Origin: Onthophagus taurus
Lineage: Eukaryota; Arthropoda; Insecta; Coleoptera; Scarabaeidae
NCBI RefSeq assembly: GCF_036711975.1
Contig: NC_091966.1
Span: 19,847,501-19,911,500, forward strand
Direction of reading: 5' to 3'
Length of the DNA stretch: 64,000 bases
Numbering within the stretch: position 1 is the stretch's first letter; each line of letters starts with the position of its first letter. The notes beneath the pieces are model-generated. The model worked only from the letters and a program-made list of their open reading frames with translations. It had not been told where the DNA came from and searched no databases. The translations under genes were made by a program, and so were the position numbers. Of this stretch, positions 25,149-36,123 are shown piece by piece.

Positions 25149-25401
25149 ACGTCACAATTTGAATTAAAACCATGGTACTATTATTGAACATTTGTTCGTG
25201 ATTAAAAAGCAGTAAGGATATCAAGAACTTAATAATTGAAATGTATTAATGTCAAGACGGCTTGACATTCACGATCCGGACAACCATCTTGTCCGGATGT
25301 TATAATTACGCAATTATTAAGTTCTTGATATCCTTACTGCTTTTTTAATCACGAACAAATGTTCAATAATAGTACCATGGTTTTAATTCAAATTGTGACG
25401 T

Positions 25402-25443
25402 GTTCCTGAAGATGAGTCTAAGTTGAGTCGAAACCGGTAGAAC
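25402..25443 (+). ncRNA. Hammerhead-like ribozyme motif B
   Basis: GTTC, CTGAAGA, T, GAGTC, loop TAAGTT, GAGTC, GAAACCGGTA, GAAC. Stem I is perfect. Stem II has one G-G mismatch relative to motif A. Stem III is the intact palindrome ACCGGT. The cleavage site expected from the hammerhead model is after the A that precedes GAAC. Confidence 0.55.
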
Positions 25444-25535
25444 GAAAATATAATAAACTATCCATTACAAAAAGTGCAATTCTTTATTTTAATACGAATA
25501 ATGGAAACAAATAATAATTACACTAAAATAAAAAT

Positions 25536-25665
25536 AATTTAAATCTTGTCTTTTTTTCACTGAAATCTAAATGATTTAAGTTTTAAGCCTTTATAAGCAC
25601 TTTAAGAATTTAAATTTTAAACTCACCTTCCTTTTTTATCTACTGGTTCATCCTATCATATTTAC
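25536..25665. other. Flank shared with the duplicate
   Basis: Non-coding DNA between the palindromic element and the hAT-like element. It is also found at 30233-30461 with an extra 110-bp insert there. Confidence 0.5.
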
Positions 25666-26889
25666 TAGTGGTGGAACGGATATCCGGCCATTTTTTAAAA
25701 TCCGGCCGGATAGTTACCAAATATCCGGCTTTGGCCGGATATTAGAAACCTATTATCTCTTAACTCGTTATGACAGTGTCAGTGTTCTTCCTTACGTCGA
25801 TTAAATATAAATGGGACATTACATGGCGATCCTGCCAACCGTTCCAATCAAGAAAGGTGGAAGTTTAAAAATAGTAAAAATTGATTAATCGGGAAAATGG
25901 AATTAGTAAACCAGTCCGTCTTTGGTCGGATATTAAAAATTTATTACTTAGTACGCCATCATTCACAGGAATTAGTATCTCTTTTAGGTGTTGAACACTG
26001 CAGATAATAATCACGTTCAATCCCAATAGGGACTTATCTCCCTAAAATACGCTCGAGCTTGATTTTAAATCAGGATAATTTTATTTTTAATTCACTCAAG
26101 TTTTGTTACCCTTTGGAAATAACTCGAAATCAAAAACTTTCGTGTAAAAATAAAATTATCCGATTAAAAGTCAAGCTCTCGTGTATTTACCCCCGATAAT
26201 TTGCAAAATTCGCTATAAAATTGAATTCTTGAAGGATCCTTGTGGAAATATCACCAATTATTAATTAAAGTATCCTCTTCTTAATGCAACAAGCCGTTTT
26301 GAAAAATCGCTTTTAATTCTTGAGAAATAAATTTTTGATATGATCGAAAATTTTTTTGAATTTTGCAATTTTCGCTGATAAAGTTTTAAAAATTCATATA
26401 AAATCCATTTCTTGGAATATGAGTATGAAAATTTCCCAAAGTGTTAATAAGAGTGTCCTCTTTCCAATGAACTAACAGGTTTTGAAAAATAACTTTTAGT
26501 TTTTGAAAAAACAATATTTGAAGTTTTGATAAAATTTTCGATGTTGCAATTTTCATCGAGAATTATCAAAATTCGCTATAAAATTAATTTCATGAAGGAT
26601 CCTTGTGGAAATATCACCAATTATTAATTAAAGTATTCTCTTTTTAATGCAACAAGCCGTTTTGAAAAATCGCTTTTAATTTTTGAGAAATAAATTTTTG
26701 AAATGATCGACAACTTCCTCAAATTTTGCAATTGTCGCCCATTAAGTTTTAAAAATTCTTATTAAATCCACTTCTTGGAATATGAGTATAAAAATTTCCC
26801 AAAGTGTTAATAAAAATGTCCTCTTTAAAATGAACCAACATGTTTTGAAAAATAACTTTTAGTTTTGAGAAAACAATATTTAATGTTTT

Positions 26890-27153
26890 ATATTCTAGTA
26901 AATCCATAATCATTTATGTGTATGATTTAAAATGAGGTAAAAGTTAAAAGAGCTCTTTCTCAGTTTTCTAATAAATATACTTAGTACCGGTTTCGATAAT
27001 TACTTATCATCATCAGCTAAATAGTCAAATAAAAATAAAAGTCACAATATAAAATGATTTAAAAACTAAAATAACGAGAAATAAAGATGTAAAGTGGACG
27101 ACACTGAACTAGAAAACTGAGAAAGAGCTCTTTTAATTTTTACCTCATTTTAA
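26890..27153. mobile_element. 264-bp element with hammerhead-like motif, nested in satellite
   Basis: It interrupts a satellite unit and is flanked by a 12-bp duplication ATTTAATGTTTT (26878-26889 and 27154-27165). Near its ends are inverted 41-bp arms (26930-26970 and 27111-27151) containing AAAGAGCTCTTTCTCAG. It has no coding capacity. It shares design with the element at 25059: inverted arms, one hammerhead-like core and a 12-13 bp duplication. Confidence 0.7.
26979..27022 (-). ncRNA. Hammerhead-like ribozyme motif C
   Basis: Minus strand: TTAG, CTGATGA (the canonical CUGAUGA), T, GATAA, loop GTAA, TTATC, GAAACCGGTA, CTAA. Stem I TTAG/CTAA can extend by a G-U and an A-U pair. Stem II GATAA/TTATC is perfect and stem III is ACCGGT. 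Stems differ in sequence from motifs A, B and D but pair equally well. Confidence 0.6.
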
Positions 27154-28445
27154 ATTTAATGTTTTGATAAAATTTTCGATGTTGCAATTTTCATCGATAA
27201 TTTTCAAAATTCGGTATAAAATTAATTTCTTGAAGGATCCTTGTGGAAATATCACCAATTATTTATTAAAGTATTCTCTTTTTAATGCAACAAGCCGTTT
27301 TGAAAAATCGCTTTTAGTTTTTGAGAAATAAATTTTTGGAATGATCGACTATTTTTTAGAATTTTGCAATTTTCGCCGATTAAGTTTTAAAAATTCGTAT
27401 AAAGTCCACTTCTTGGAATATGAGTATGAAAATTTCCCAAAGTATTAATAAGAGTGTCCTCTTTCCAATGAACCAACATGTTTTGAAAAATAACGTTTAG
27501 TTTTTGAGAAAACAATATTTAAAGTTTTGATAAAATGTTCGATGTTGCAATTTTCATCGATAATTTTCAAAATTCGCTATAAAATTAATTTCTTGAAGGA
27601 TCCTTATGGAAATGTCACCAATTATTAATGAAAGTATCCTCTTTTTAATGCAACAAGCAGTTTTGAAAAATCGCTTTCAGTTCTTGAGAAATAAATATTT
27701 GAAATGATCGACAGTTAATTTTCGCCGATTAAGTTTTAAAAATTCGTATAAAATCCACTTCTTGGAATATGAGTATGAAAATTTCCCAAAGTGTTAATAA
27801 GAGTGTCCTCTTTCCAATGAACCAACACGTTTTGAAAAACAACTTTTAATTTTTGAGAAAACAATATTTGAAGTTTTGATAAAATTTTGGATGTTGCAAT
27901 TTTCAACGATAATTTTCAAAATTCGCTATAAAATTAATTTCTTGAAGGATCCTTATGGAAATGTCACCAATTATTAATTAAAGTATCATCTTTTTAGAGT
28001 TCTTTCGTTAGTTAAATCAGCATCAAAAAAGTTCATTTTGTATCTTTGATCCAAATAAGTTGACATATCTTATTAGCGTTCTTATTAATTTCATTTTTAT
28101 TCAAATATCGCAATAATGTGGTATTATAGGATATCACTTCAGAAATGCACCAGAAATTATAACCATAATGGCCGGATAGATATGCCGGTTAACCGGATAT
28201 CCGGCCGAAGGGGATGCCGAATATCCGGTATCCGGCTATACGCAAAATCACTATCCGTTCCATCACTAATATTTACCTACCTGCTTATAATAATATCACA
28301 TCTTTTCAATGAAGAAAATATGAAATAAAAAATCATTTCATTTAACTCCTTTATTAATATTTTAAGTTTTAATACAGATTTTAAATTGAGCTTCCAGGTA
28401 CATTGGTACCTACATGGTTGACTTATTCGATACTGCTGTGAGTCT

Positions 28446-28748
28446 TCATCTTATTAAAGTTAGGAATGTTACATGGGAAATACTTAGGGCATTTCTCAAA
28501 CAAGATTCTAAATGAGTATCTGTGAATGCCTTTCGGTATTTAGATTTTATTATTTTAATTTGTGAAAATGCAGTTTCACATAAATATTTTGAACCACAAC
28601 ATGAGTACAAATTCTCAACACATTTTCGAAAATTTGTATACTTGTCTTCCGGTAAATATTTCCAAAAATTTTCGTCAGATGCCCTTGCTTTAACATGGAT
28701 ATCGTTTTGCAGTGTTATGATTTCTGATTCTAACTTATGTACATACAT
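28446..28748 (-). pseudogene. hAT transposase C-terminal (dimerisation) fragment
   Basis: A 100-codon frame contains DENFWKYLPEDKYTNFRKC, then SKYLCETAFSQIKIIKSKYR and FTDTHLESCLRNALS. This is the pattern of the hATC region in the ZBED/GTF2IRD2-like branch (CExxFSxxKxxKxxxRxxLTDxHLxxxLRxxxS). The rest of the transposase is absent. The following pogo-type terminus at 28793 starts only 45 bp away. Confidence 0.7.
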
Positions 28749-28792
28749 CCATTTCGAACAACTCAGACAGTTTCTCTGCTACTTTTTCTATA

Positions 28793-29130
28793 CAGTGGAA
28801 CCTCGCTTAACGAGTACCTCTCATAACGAGTAACTCGCTTAACGGTTGATATTGCGCATAACGAGTGACACGCATAGGGGAAGTCCCTTATTCTCGTCAC
28901 TCGGTTGTGCGTTGAAACTTTCGTCGTTAGTGCTTACCTGTGTGTTTACCACTCATTACTTTAATGTGTTAGTGACGTTTTTGTTTAGATATTCGGCATT
29001 GTATAAGGTTTAATAATTATTCATAACATCCCCGACAAATAGGCCACAAGAAACCAACTATGTATAAAAGAAGAAAAATAACCCTAGAAACGAAACAGGA
29101 AATCATTAAAAAGAGTGAACAAGGTGTGAA
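28793..29130 (+). mobile_element. 5' end of a Tigger/pogo element, truncated
   Basis: It starts CAGTGGAACCTCGCTTAACG after TA, with repeated AACGAG units, the typical Tigger terminus. An ATG at 29060 opens a frame MYKRRKITLETKQEIIKKSE, matching the CENP-B-type helix-turn-helix start of these transposases. It breaks off after about 23 codons. Confidence 0.7.
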
Positions 29131-29456
29131 TGTGTTCTCTTGAGATTTTTGTTTCGCTTGTTTTTTTGTTGTTTCAAAGATTTAAATTATAATTTTGATT
29201 TGTTATTCAAAATGATTTTAATCATTATTCTGTGATTTTGAGTCGTTTATTTACATACTTAAATACAATTCATTTCAAAACTGATTTAAATCATAAATCT
29301 TAAGTCAACTTTAAAAAAAATTATTTAAAAATGACTTAAGTAAAAACAGGACTTAAATATTCAATAAGTTGACAGCTCTGCCGATTAATATTGCTTTTAA
29401 TCTACATTCATATCTCATTCTCCATTCGCTTGGTACAGAGCATAAGTATATACCGA

Positions 29457-30021
29457 TGATGGTAGGTTTCATTTAGAAGCCGCTATGATTGCAAATCCGA
29501 AATTAAAAGCTTACAAATATGACTCTTATTCGAAAGAGTTTACTAAAGAATATTATGAAGATGATGAAATGAAATTGAACCGTTACAAAGCAATTCAAGA
29601 AGCTAAAAATTGTAAAAAATTTGGTGTTATTATGGGTACTTTGGGTAGACAAGGAAATCCTAAAGTTGTTGATTTTATAAAAAGGAGAATTGAGTATCAT
29701 AAAAAAGAATGTATGGTGATATTATTATCAGAAATATTTCCAAATAAATTAAATCTTTTTAATGAAATTGAAGCTTTCGTACAAATTGCTTGTCCAAGAT
29801 TGTCCATTGATTGGGGAAATGCTTTTCGTAGACCTTTATTGAATCCTTATGAACTAGCGGTTGCTTTGGGTGATACAAAGTGGTGTGTGGAAAAAGAAAA
29901 TGATGCCTATCCCATGGATTTTTATGCTAATGATAGTTTAGGAATGTGGACACCTAATTATAAACCAAAAAACGATTGTATGAATACCGATAAATGTTGT
30001 GGAAAATGTACTAAGGGATAA
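29457..30021 (+). pseudogene. Truncated DPH1 copy (C-terminal half)
   Basis: The frame is open from [16 protein letters not shown]-equivalent sequence to the same stop codon as DPH1, about 185 residues, with three amino-acid differences (P to S, K to R and F to Y) in the 178 residues after the first Met. The N-terminal half, with two of the three Fe-S cysteine contexts (GACC and GCTAP), is absent. Only [10 protein letters not shown] remains. No promoter or start context was recognised upstream; the junction near 29455 abuts unrelated sequence. It is best read as a non-functional 3' copy. Its coding frame has survived without stops, which is expected for a young duplicate. Confidence 0.85.
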
Positions 30022-30545
30022 TTTTTTTTTATCTAGTGAATTAAGTACTTAATTAAGTTTTTTTTAATTTATTTTTTATGTAAATAACATGGATTTAAAT
30101 TTAAAATATTAAAATTTTTGATTTATTATTAGATCGAAAATAAATTTCTTGATCTGTAGTGATCTGTATGATTTGTGTCTTGACAAGTAATTTTTGAAAG
30201 GGCTTAAATTATTAGTTTTTACTAAAATAAAAATGATTTAAATCTTGTCTTTTTTTTCACAGTTTTAAGCCTTTATAAGCACTTTAAGAATTTAAATTTT
30301 AAATCATTTCAAGCATTTTTATTGGTGTCCACTAATTTTTGACCAAGATCGACTTTTTATATAAATGTCTTGCCAAGATCGACCGAAGAGTTTAAAATCA
30401 TTTTTTACATTTTAAAACTCACCTTCCTTTTTTACCTACTGGCTCGTCCTATCATATTTACTAGTGGTAGACTGGATATCCTGCCATTTTTTAAAATCTG
30501 GCGGAATAGTTGCCAAACATCAAGTTCAACCCCAATAGGACTTTT
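29457..30545 (+). repeat. Partial segmental duplication of the DPH1 3' region
   Basis: It matches 24280-26035 in the same orientation: the DPH1 3' half, its 3' flank, and the left end of the hAT-like element. Differences: it lacks the 464-bp palindromic element, has about 110 extra bp at 30305-30415, and is deleted inside the hAT part. The coding part differs at only a few bases, so the duplication is recent. Confidence 0.85.
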
Positions 30546-31429
30546 TTCATTGAATACAACTTTATATCAGGTTTGTCATTAGCAACCTCATTGTAACAAT
30601 CCCAATACGATATATAAAATCTCTTGTTGCAGTTTCGTCTAGTTTTCTTCTCTACGGTTTTAATTCATCATCACATTTAACAAGTATCTTTTTAATCTTT
30701 TTAATGCAACAAGCCGTTTTGAAAAATCACTTTTAGTTTTTGAGAAATAAATTTTTGGAATAATCGACAAGAAAGAGAGAGAGAGAGAAGATATTTATTT
30801 CAGTAAATGTACAATTAAATATTGAAACATATCATACTAGTATATTAAAAAACAAGTTTCGTAAGACACGCTTGAAATGCACGAATTCAAGTTGAAACAC
30901 GAGTGGCGAAGCCACGAGTTTTTTAATGGATGAGTGCTTTAAGTCTTACGAAACGTGTTTTTTATGCTATTTTTTGTAATTCGCGTTTTTATATTTTTTT
31001 TTTAACAAAAATAAAATAAATTTTAACAATGTAGGGAAATAGGTATGTAGCAGTTGGTAACACTTGAAAATAGAAATTGAATTGATTGAAAATTAGAAAT
31101 TGTCAAAACAAAATGTATTCACCTGAAAAAAATGTTTCATGTACACCTCGCAAAATAAGACAAATTGCTCAGTGTTCAATGTCCTCATCATTGTGGACTT
31201 TGTATTCGATCTAAGAACGTGTTTAAACATCCATAGACAAAAATTGTCACATTGACAACTAGAAAAATTAATGACCCAATGTCACCAACTTGAACTGGTT
31301 CCATAAAATGTTACTAAAATCTCATTACAGCATCGGATGCTGTAAGGAGTCTCATTACAGCATCCGTTTGAGTACTGTTAGAGCTTTCATTACCGTCGCG
31401 AATTACAAAAAATAAATTATATAACACTC
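30546..31429. other. Intergenic with repeat scraps
   Basis: A piece of the dimeric satellite (30690-30775), a (GA)n microsatellite (30771-30789) and an inverted pair GTTTCGTAAGACACG/CGTGTTTCGTAAGAC-like arms at about 30857 and 30940. Also two short GCATC-containing direct repeats near 31325-31370. No gene was seen. Confidence 0.5.
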
Positions 31430-31617
31430 ATTACCCATGGTACTGAAACGGGCTGCCGACCGTGGTCCTCCTGCCCATGTAAAAATCGCTGATCATTGTT
31501 AAATTCGTTGATGGATTTAAAATGTATTTTCTTGTATGACTTTTGTGCTAGGACAGATAAGCGTTCAATGATTGGCATAATTTGTGCTTTCTCATACAGG
31601 GATTTATTTGAGGGATT
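31430..31617 (-). pseudogene. Non-LTR retrotransposon C-terminal scrap
   Basis: The frame reads YNPSNKSLYEKAQIMPIIERL, then VLAQKSYKKIH, which fits the C-terminus after the RT domain of Jockey-like ORF2. It appears to continue the relic at 33260-34610, from which it is separated by the long-TIR element. Confidence 0.5.
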
Positions 31618-33259
31618 GTACAGGGTGGGCAAATTTGGGTGTTATTATAGGCTATCTCAGAAACTATAAGAAATACGAAAAAAGTAGGTGCCATGTCCCG
31701 GTCTCTTTTTTCGAGGCTAATTCAATCCCACAAACATCAAACCTCTATCTTCTTTTGTTTTTAAGTTATAGCCAAAAAGTAAAATTTTCGTGGTTTCAAA
31801 AAATGCTCATATTTCGTTTATTTTTTATTTTTAAATTATAGGAATGGGGTTGATACGTTCTTAAGACACTTTTTTAAGTGGAATATACTGCCGTTGAAAA
31901 GTTTTAAATATACTTGATGATTTTTGAGATACAACACAAAGTTGTGTTTTTTTAAATACAAACTATACTTGATTATGATGTTAAAGAAAAGAGCATATTT
32001 TTAGCTTTCCAATGATGTATCGCATGTATGGTGTATTTGCAGAAAATAAGCGTTAATTTTTAATTCGAAAATAGTAAGCGCTAATGTTCAAAATTTTGAT
32101 TATAGTAGGCGGGTCCGGACAGTAAATACTACCTAGTGGCTATAATATATGGTTTTGCACGAATATGACAGAATAAAGTTGGTTTTGTACCAACAAATAA
32201 AAACTTTGAATAGTTAATTTAAATTTCTCAGCATCTTATCCCTGACTTTGTTCACCAATAAAAAATGATTAGCAAGTAAAGTTTGTTTATTAAAAATACA
32301 GGAAATGTATTTATTAATGAATAATTAAATATGGACATCTTCAGGAACTAAACAGTCATAAACTGTCATCTTCTTCTACTCAACTTACTGGTTGTAAGAT
32401 TAGTTGTAAGACAGTTCGGTATCAGTGAATGAAATCTTCGGTAGTATTTTCCCAGTTTTCCCCAAACATAAGATGTAGAAGTTTTTTGATATCAGCAATT
32501 TTTTCTTTTGAAATTGGGTGAGATAGAGGAAAATTAGGGATCATAAACTGGGAGCGGACTTTCCATTGAAACACCGTTTGAATGGGGATATGAAGACTTA
32601 TGTATCATCTTCAAAGCGGACTCCAATATATTCTATATTTAATTTTATCGTTTTATTTAAAGATAATGCGGAACTTCTTGAACGGGAAACTCGTTTCGCA
32701 AAATTCATGAATGAAATGACAAGTAAACTCACGTTGCTATAGTAACTAAGTAGTATTTAGCGTTTTCCTCGCCTACTATAATAAAAAATTTGAATTTTAA
32801 TCTTTAATATTTTAAAAATTGAAAAATAACGCTTATTTTCCGCAGAAACATCATGCGTGCGATACATCATTTGGAAAGCTAAAAATATGCTCTTTTCAGT
32901 AACATCATAATAAACTATAGTTTGTATTTAAAAAAATACAACTTTATGTTATATCTCAAAAATTATCAGCTATGTTAAAAATTTTTCAACGGCAGTATAT
33001 TCTACTCAAAAAAGTGTCTTAAGAATGTAGTAACCCCATTTCTCTAATTTCAAAAATAGACGAAATATGAGCATTTTTTGAAATCACTAAAATTTGACTT
33101 TTTGGCTATAACTTAAAAACAAAAGAAGATAGAGATTTGGTCTTTACGGGATTGGATTAGTCTCGGAAAACTAGACCGGGACATGGCACCTACTTTTTTT
33201 GTATCTCTTATAGTTTCTGGGATAGCCTATAATAACACCCAAATTTGCCCACCCTGTAC
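31618..33259. mobile_element. Long-TIR element, copy 2 (1.64 kb)
   Basis: Same family as 6969-8598, opposite orientation: GTACAGGGTGGGCAAATTTG arms of about 0.5 kb, and an interior shared with copy 1 (for example CAATGGAAAGTCCGCT near 32560). It is inserted within the non-LTR relic. No ORF of note. Confidence 0.75.
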
Positions 33260-34610
33260 AGAGGATTTCTAGGATTTCTCAATTTGGTGATGATTCTAAT
33301 AGCTGATGTCTTTGCCGCTTGAATGTTTTTCGATGACTTATTTCCAATTTTAAACAACAACGGGGCTCCGTAGTCGATGAACGGTTAACACCGTTGTTCT
33401 TGAATGTCAGGCTTCTAAATTGCTTGGCACGTGCTATTACGTTCATTTTAATTTTTTTTGTATGAATATCAAATTTCAATTTATTGTCAATGGTTATATA
33501 TATTTGCGTGTCTTCTATGGCTGGACCAAGGTGTTCGCTAATCTGATGGTCGGAGAAGCAGTTGTGATTTTTAATGGTTTATGTGAATTCGCCAAACTTT
33601 GAACCATTTTTCTACATCTACAGTCAATGTTTGAAGTCTATTTAATGCTTTTTTTAAGGTCGTATCGTGAGTGACTAACACTGTATCATCTGCATACTGC
33701 AGCATATAAGCAGAGTTTGTAGGTACTATGGGCATCATATTAGTAGTAGAGGTAGGTAGAGTTGACGACCAATGGCGAAGCAGATCGAACGGCGCTCAAT
33801 TCGGACTTGGTGACAATATCATGTACGAAAACATTAAACAAAGGTGGAGAAAGCGGAGAACCCTGCGGCACTCCTTGTTTTGGATAAAATACATTGGAGG
33901 TTGTATCATTTACCTTATTACACAGAGTTCGATTGGTTAAAAAACTGTCAATTAGTGCCACCATGACTCTGGGAACATTCATTGCTGAGAGTTTATACAA
34001 TAACCGTTTGTGCCATACCGAATCAAAAGCTTTTTTAACATCCAAACAATGAATTGCAGTTTCTTCTTTTTTAAGCTTGCTCGTAAATATGTTGGAAGTT
34101 AATATTGATAATGGCTTAATCGTGGATGTTTTTGGTTTGAAGCCAAATTGATGATCAGGAATATATCTATCCACAAAATTTCATAACTTCTTTTTTAACA
34201 GTGTTTCAAAGCTTTTCCCAATTACAGGTGGGAGTGTGATCGGTCTATAACCGCTAGGAGTCATTAAATTTCCACCTTTCTTGGGTATGCAAATTACAAT
34301 ACCCGTTTTCCATTCGTGTGGAAAGAGATGTTTAGAAATACAAAAGTTATATATCTTGATAATAAATTCATGAATCTTTCCATCCAATTGTCTCAACATC
34401 TTCTTATTGATATTATCATAACCGGGTGCAGAGATTTTACCCTTTGGTATTACTTCCCAGTATTCTTCTTTTTTAATCACTAGATCATTGTTGGCTTCCA
34501 CTGCATTATGTTGAAAATCATCATACCAGTGCTCTACCTCTTGAAGTTTGTCATGGTCAAAGCCTGCATCATTCAAAATGTCAACACATTTTTGGAAATA
34601 TTCAGCATGT
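33260..34610 (-). pseudogene. Non-LTR reverse transcriptase relic (Jockey-like)
   Basis: RT domain in broken frames, read on the minus strand. ISAPGYDNINKKMLRQL, then PHEWKTGIVICIPKKGG and YRPITLPPVIGKSFE (34576-34181) are the fingers. IPDHQFGFKPKTST, then HCLDVKKAFDSVWH (motif A) and GVPQGSPLSPPLFNVF (motif B) follow to 33740. In a third frame near 33690 comes LQYADDTVLV, so the catalytic YADD is retained. Frameshifts at two points, and the insertion of the long-TIR element downstream, make it inactive. The endonuclease domain is absent; satellite array 2 begins at the break. Confidence 0.85.
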
Positions 34611-36075
34611 ATTCGGAATATGTGATCGACAATTTTTTCTAATTTTGCAATTTTCGCCGATTAAGTTTTAAAAATACCTTTTAGTTTTTGAGAAAACAAT
34701 ATTTGATATTTGATATTAAAGTATCCGCTTTCTAATGCAACAAGCCGTTTTGAAAAATCGCTTTTAGTTCTTGAGAAATAAATTTTTGAAATGATCGACA
34801 ATTTTTTCGAATTTTGCAATTTTCGTCGATTAAGTTTTAAAAATTCTTATAAAATACACTTCTTAGAATATGAGTATGAAAATTTCCCAAAGTGTTAATA
34901 AGAGTGTCCTCTTTCCAATGAACCAACACGATTTGAAAAATAACTTTTAGTTTTTGAGAAAACAATATTTGAAGTTTTGATAAAATTTTCGATGTTGCAA
35001 TTTTCATCGACAATTTTCAAAATTCGCTATTCAATTAATTTCTTGAAGGATCCTTGTGGAAATATCACCAATTATTAACAAAAGTATCCTCTTTTTAATG
35101 CAACAAGCCGTTTTGAAAAATCGCTTTTAATTTTTGAGAAATTAATTTTTGAAATGATGACAATTTTTTCGAATTTTACAATTTTCGCCGATTAAGTTTT
35201 AAAAACTCGTATAAACTCCATTTCTTGGAATATGAGTATGAAAATTTCCCAAAGTGTTAATAAAAGTGTCTTCTTTCAAATGAACTAACCCATTTTGAAA
35301 AATACGTTTTAGTTTTTGAGAAAACAATATTTGAAGTTTTGATAAAATTTTCGATATTGCAATTTTCATCGATAATTTTCAAAATTCGCTATAAAATTAA
35401 TATCTTGAAAGATCCTTCTGGAAATATCATCAATTATTAATTAAAGTATCCTCTTTTTAATACAACAAGCCGTTTTGAAAAATCGCTTTTAGTTCTTGAG
35501 AAATAAATTTTTGAAATGATCGACAATCTTTTCGAATTTTGCAATTTTCGCCGATTACGTTTTAAAAATTCGTATAAAATCAATTTCGTGAAATATGAGT
35601 ATGAAAATTTTCCAAAGTGTTAATAAAAGTGTCCACTTTCCAATGAACCAACATGTTTTGAAAAATAACGTTTAGTTTTTGAGAAAACAATATTTGAAGT
35701 TTTGATAAACTTTTCGATGTGGCAATTTTCATCGACAATTTTCAAAATTCGCTATTCAATTAATTTCTTGAAGGATCCTTGTGGAAATATCACCAATTAT
35801 TAACTAAAGTATCCTCTTTTTAATGCAACAAGCAGTTTTGAAAAATCACTTTCAGTTCTTGAGAAATAAATTTTTGACATGATCAACAATTTTTTCGAAT
35901 TTTGCAATTTTCGCCGATTACGTTTTAAAAATTCGTATAAAATCCATTTCTTGGAATATGAGTATGAAAATTTTCCAAAGTGTTAATAAAAGTGTCCTCT
36001 TTCCAATGAACCTACACGTTTTGAAAAATATTATTTAGTTTTTGTGAAAACAATATTTGAAGTTTTGATAAAATT
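34611..36075. repeat. Satellite array 2: about four 360-bp dimeric units
   Basis: Same dimeric units as array 1. GAAGGATCCTTGTGGAAATA recurs near 35046 and 35770, with a diverged copy near 35408. It starts with a compressed partial unit at the broken RT relic and ends inside a unit at about 36075. No hAT termini were recognised around it. Confidence 0.8.
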
Positions 36076-36123
36076 AAAATAAAAGAAATAAACAAGATCG
36101 AAAAATCCATGGATTTAAATCTG

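Larger units (their letters stand above)
25059..25522. mobile_element. 464-bp palindromic element with two hammerhead-like motifs
   Basis: The left half (25059-25255) is repeated in inverse in the right half. It is flanked by a 13-bp duplication CTAAAATAAAAAT (25046-25058 and 25523-25535). The segmental duplicate of this locus (near 30222-30240) has the uninterrupted site with a single copy of the 13-mer, so the boundaries are direct observations. Each arm contains a hammerhead-like motif pointing outward. No protein is coded. The target duplication length fits a retroelement such as a Penelope-like element or retrozyme derivative rather than a DNA transposon. Class is inferred. Confidence 0.75.
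26195..27995. repeat. Satellite array 1: about five 357-bp dimeric units
   Basis: The block CTTGAAGGATCCTTGTGGAA recurs at about 26230, 26590, 27230, 27588 and 27942, i.e. every 354-359 bp apart from one interval lengthened by a 264-bp insertion. Each unit consists of two related halves of about 180 bp. One contains CAACAAGCCGTTTTGAAAAA and the other CAACATGTTTTGAAAAATAA at matching positions. It has no ORF. The same units form array 2 at 34.6-36.1 kb and a scrap at 30690-30775. Confidence 0.8.
25666..28268. mobile_element. hAT-like non-autonomous element filled with satellite
   Basis: Termini TAGTGGTGGAACGGATA and its inverse (TATCCGTTCCATCACTA form) are flanked by a perfect 8-bp duplication ATATTTAC (25658-25665 and 28269-28276). 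Subterminal clusters of CCGGATATCCGG-like motifs occur at both ends (25679-25741 and 28170-28240). The 2.6-kb interior holds no transposase, only a tandem array and one nested element. A truncated copy of its left end is at 30462 in the DPH1 duplicate. Confidence 0.8.

Noticed and set aside
24280-30021. Second functional DPH1 gene
   Set aside because: The downstream copy lacks the N-terminal half with two Fe-S cysteine contexts and starts abruptly at a duplication junction.
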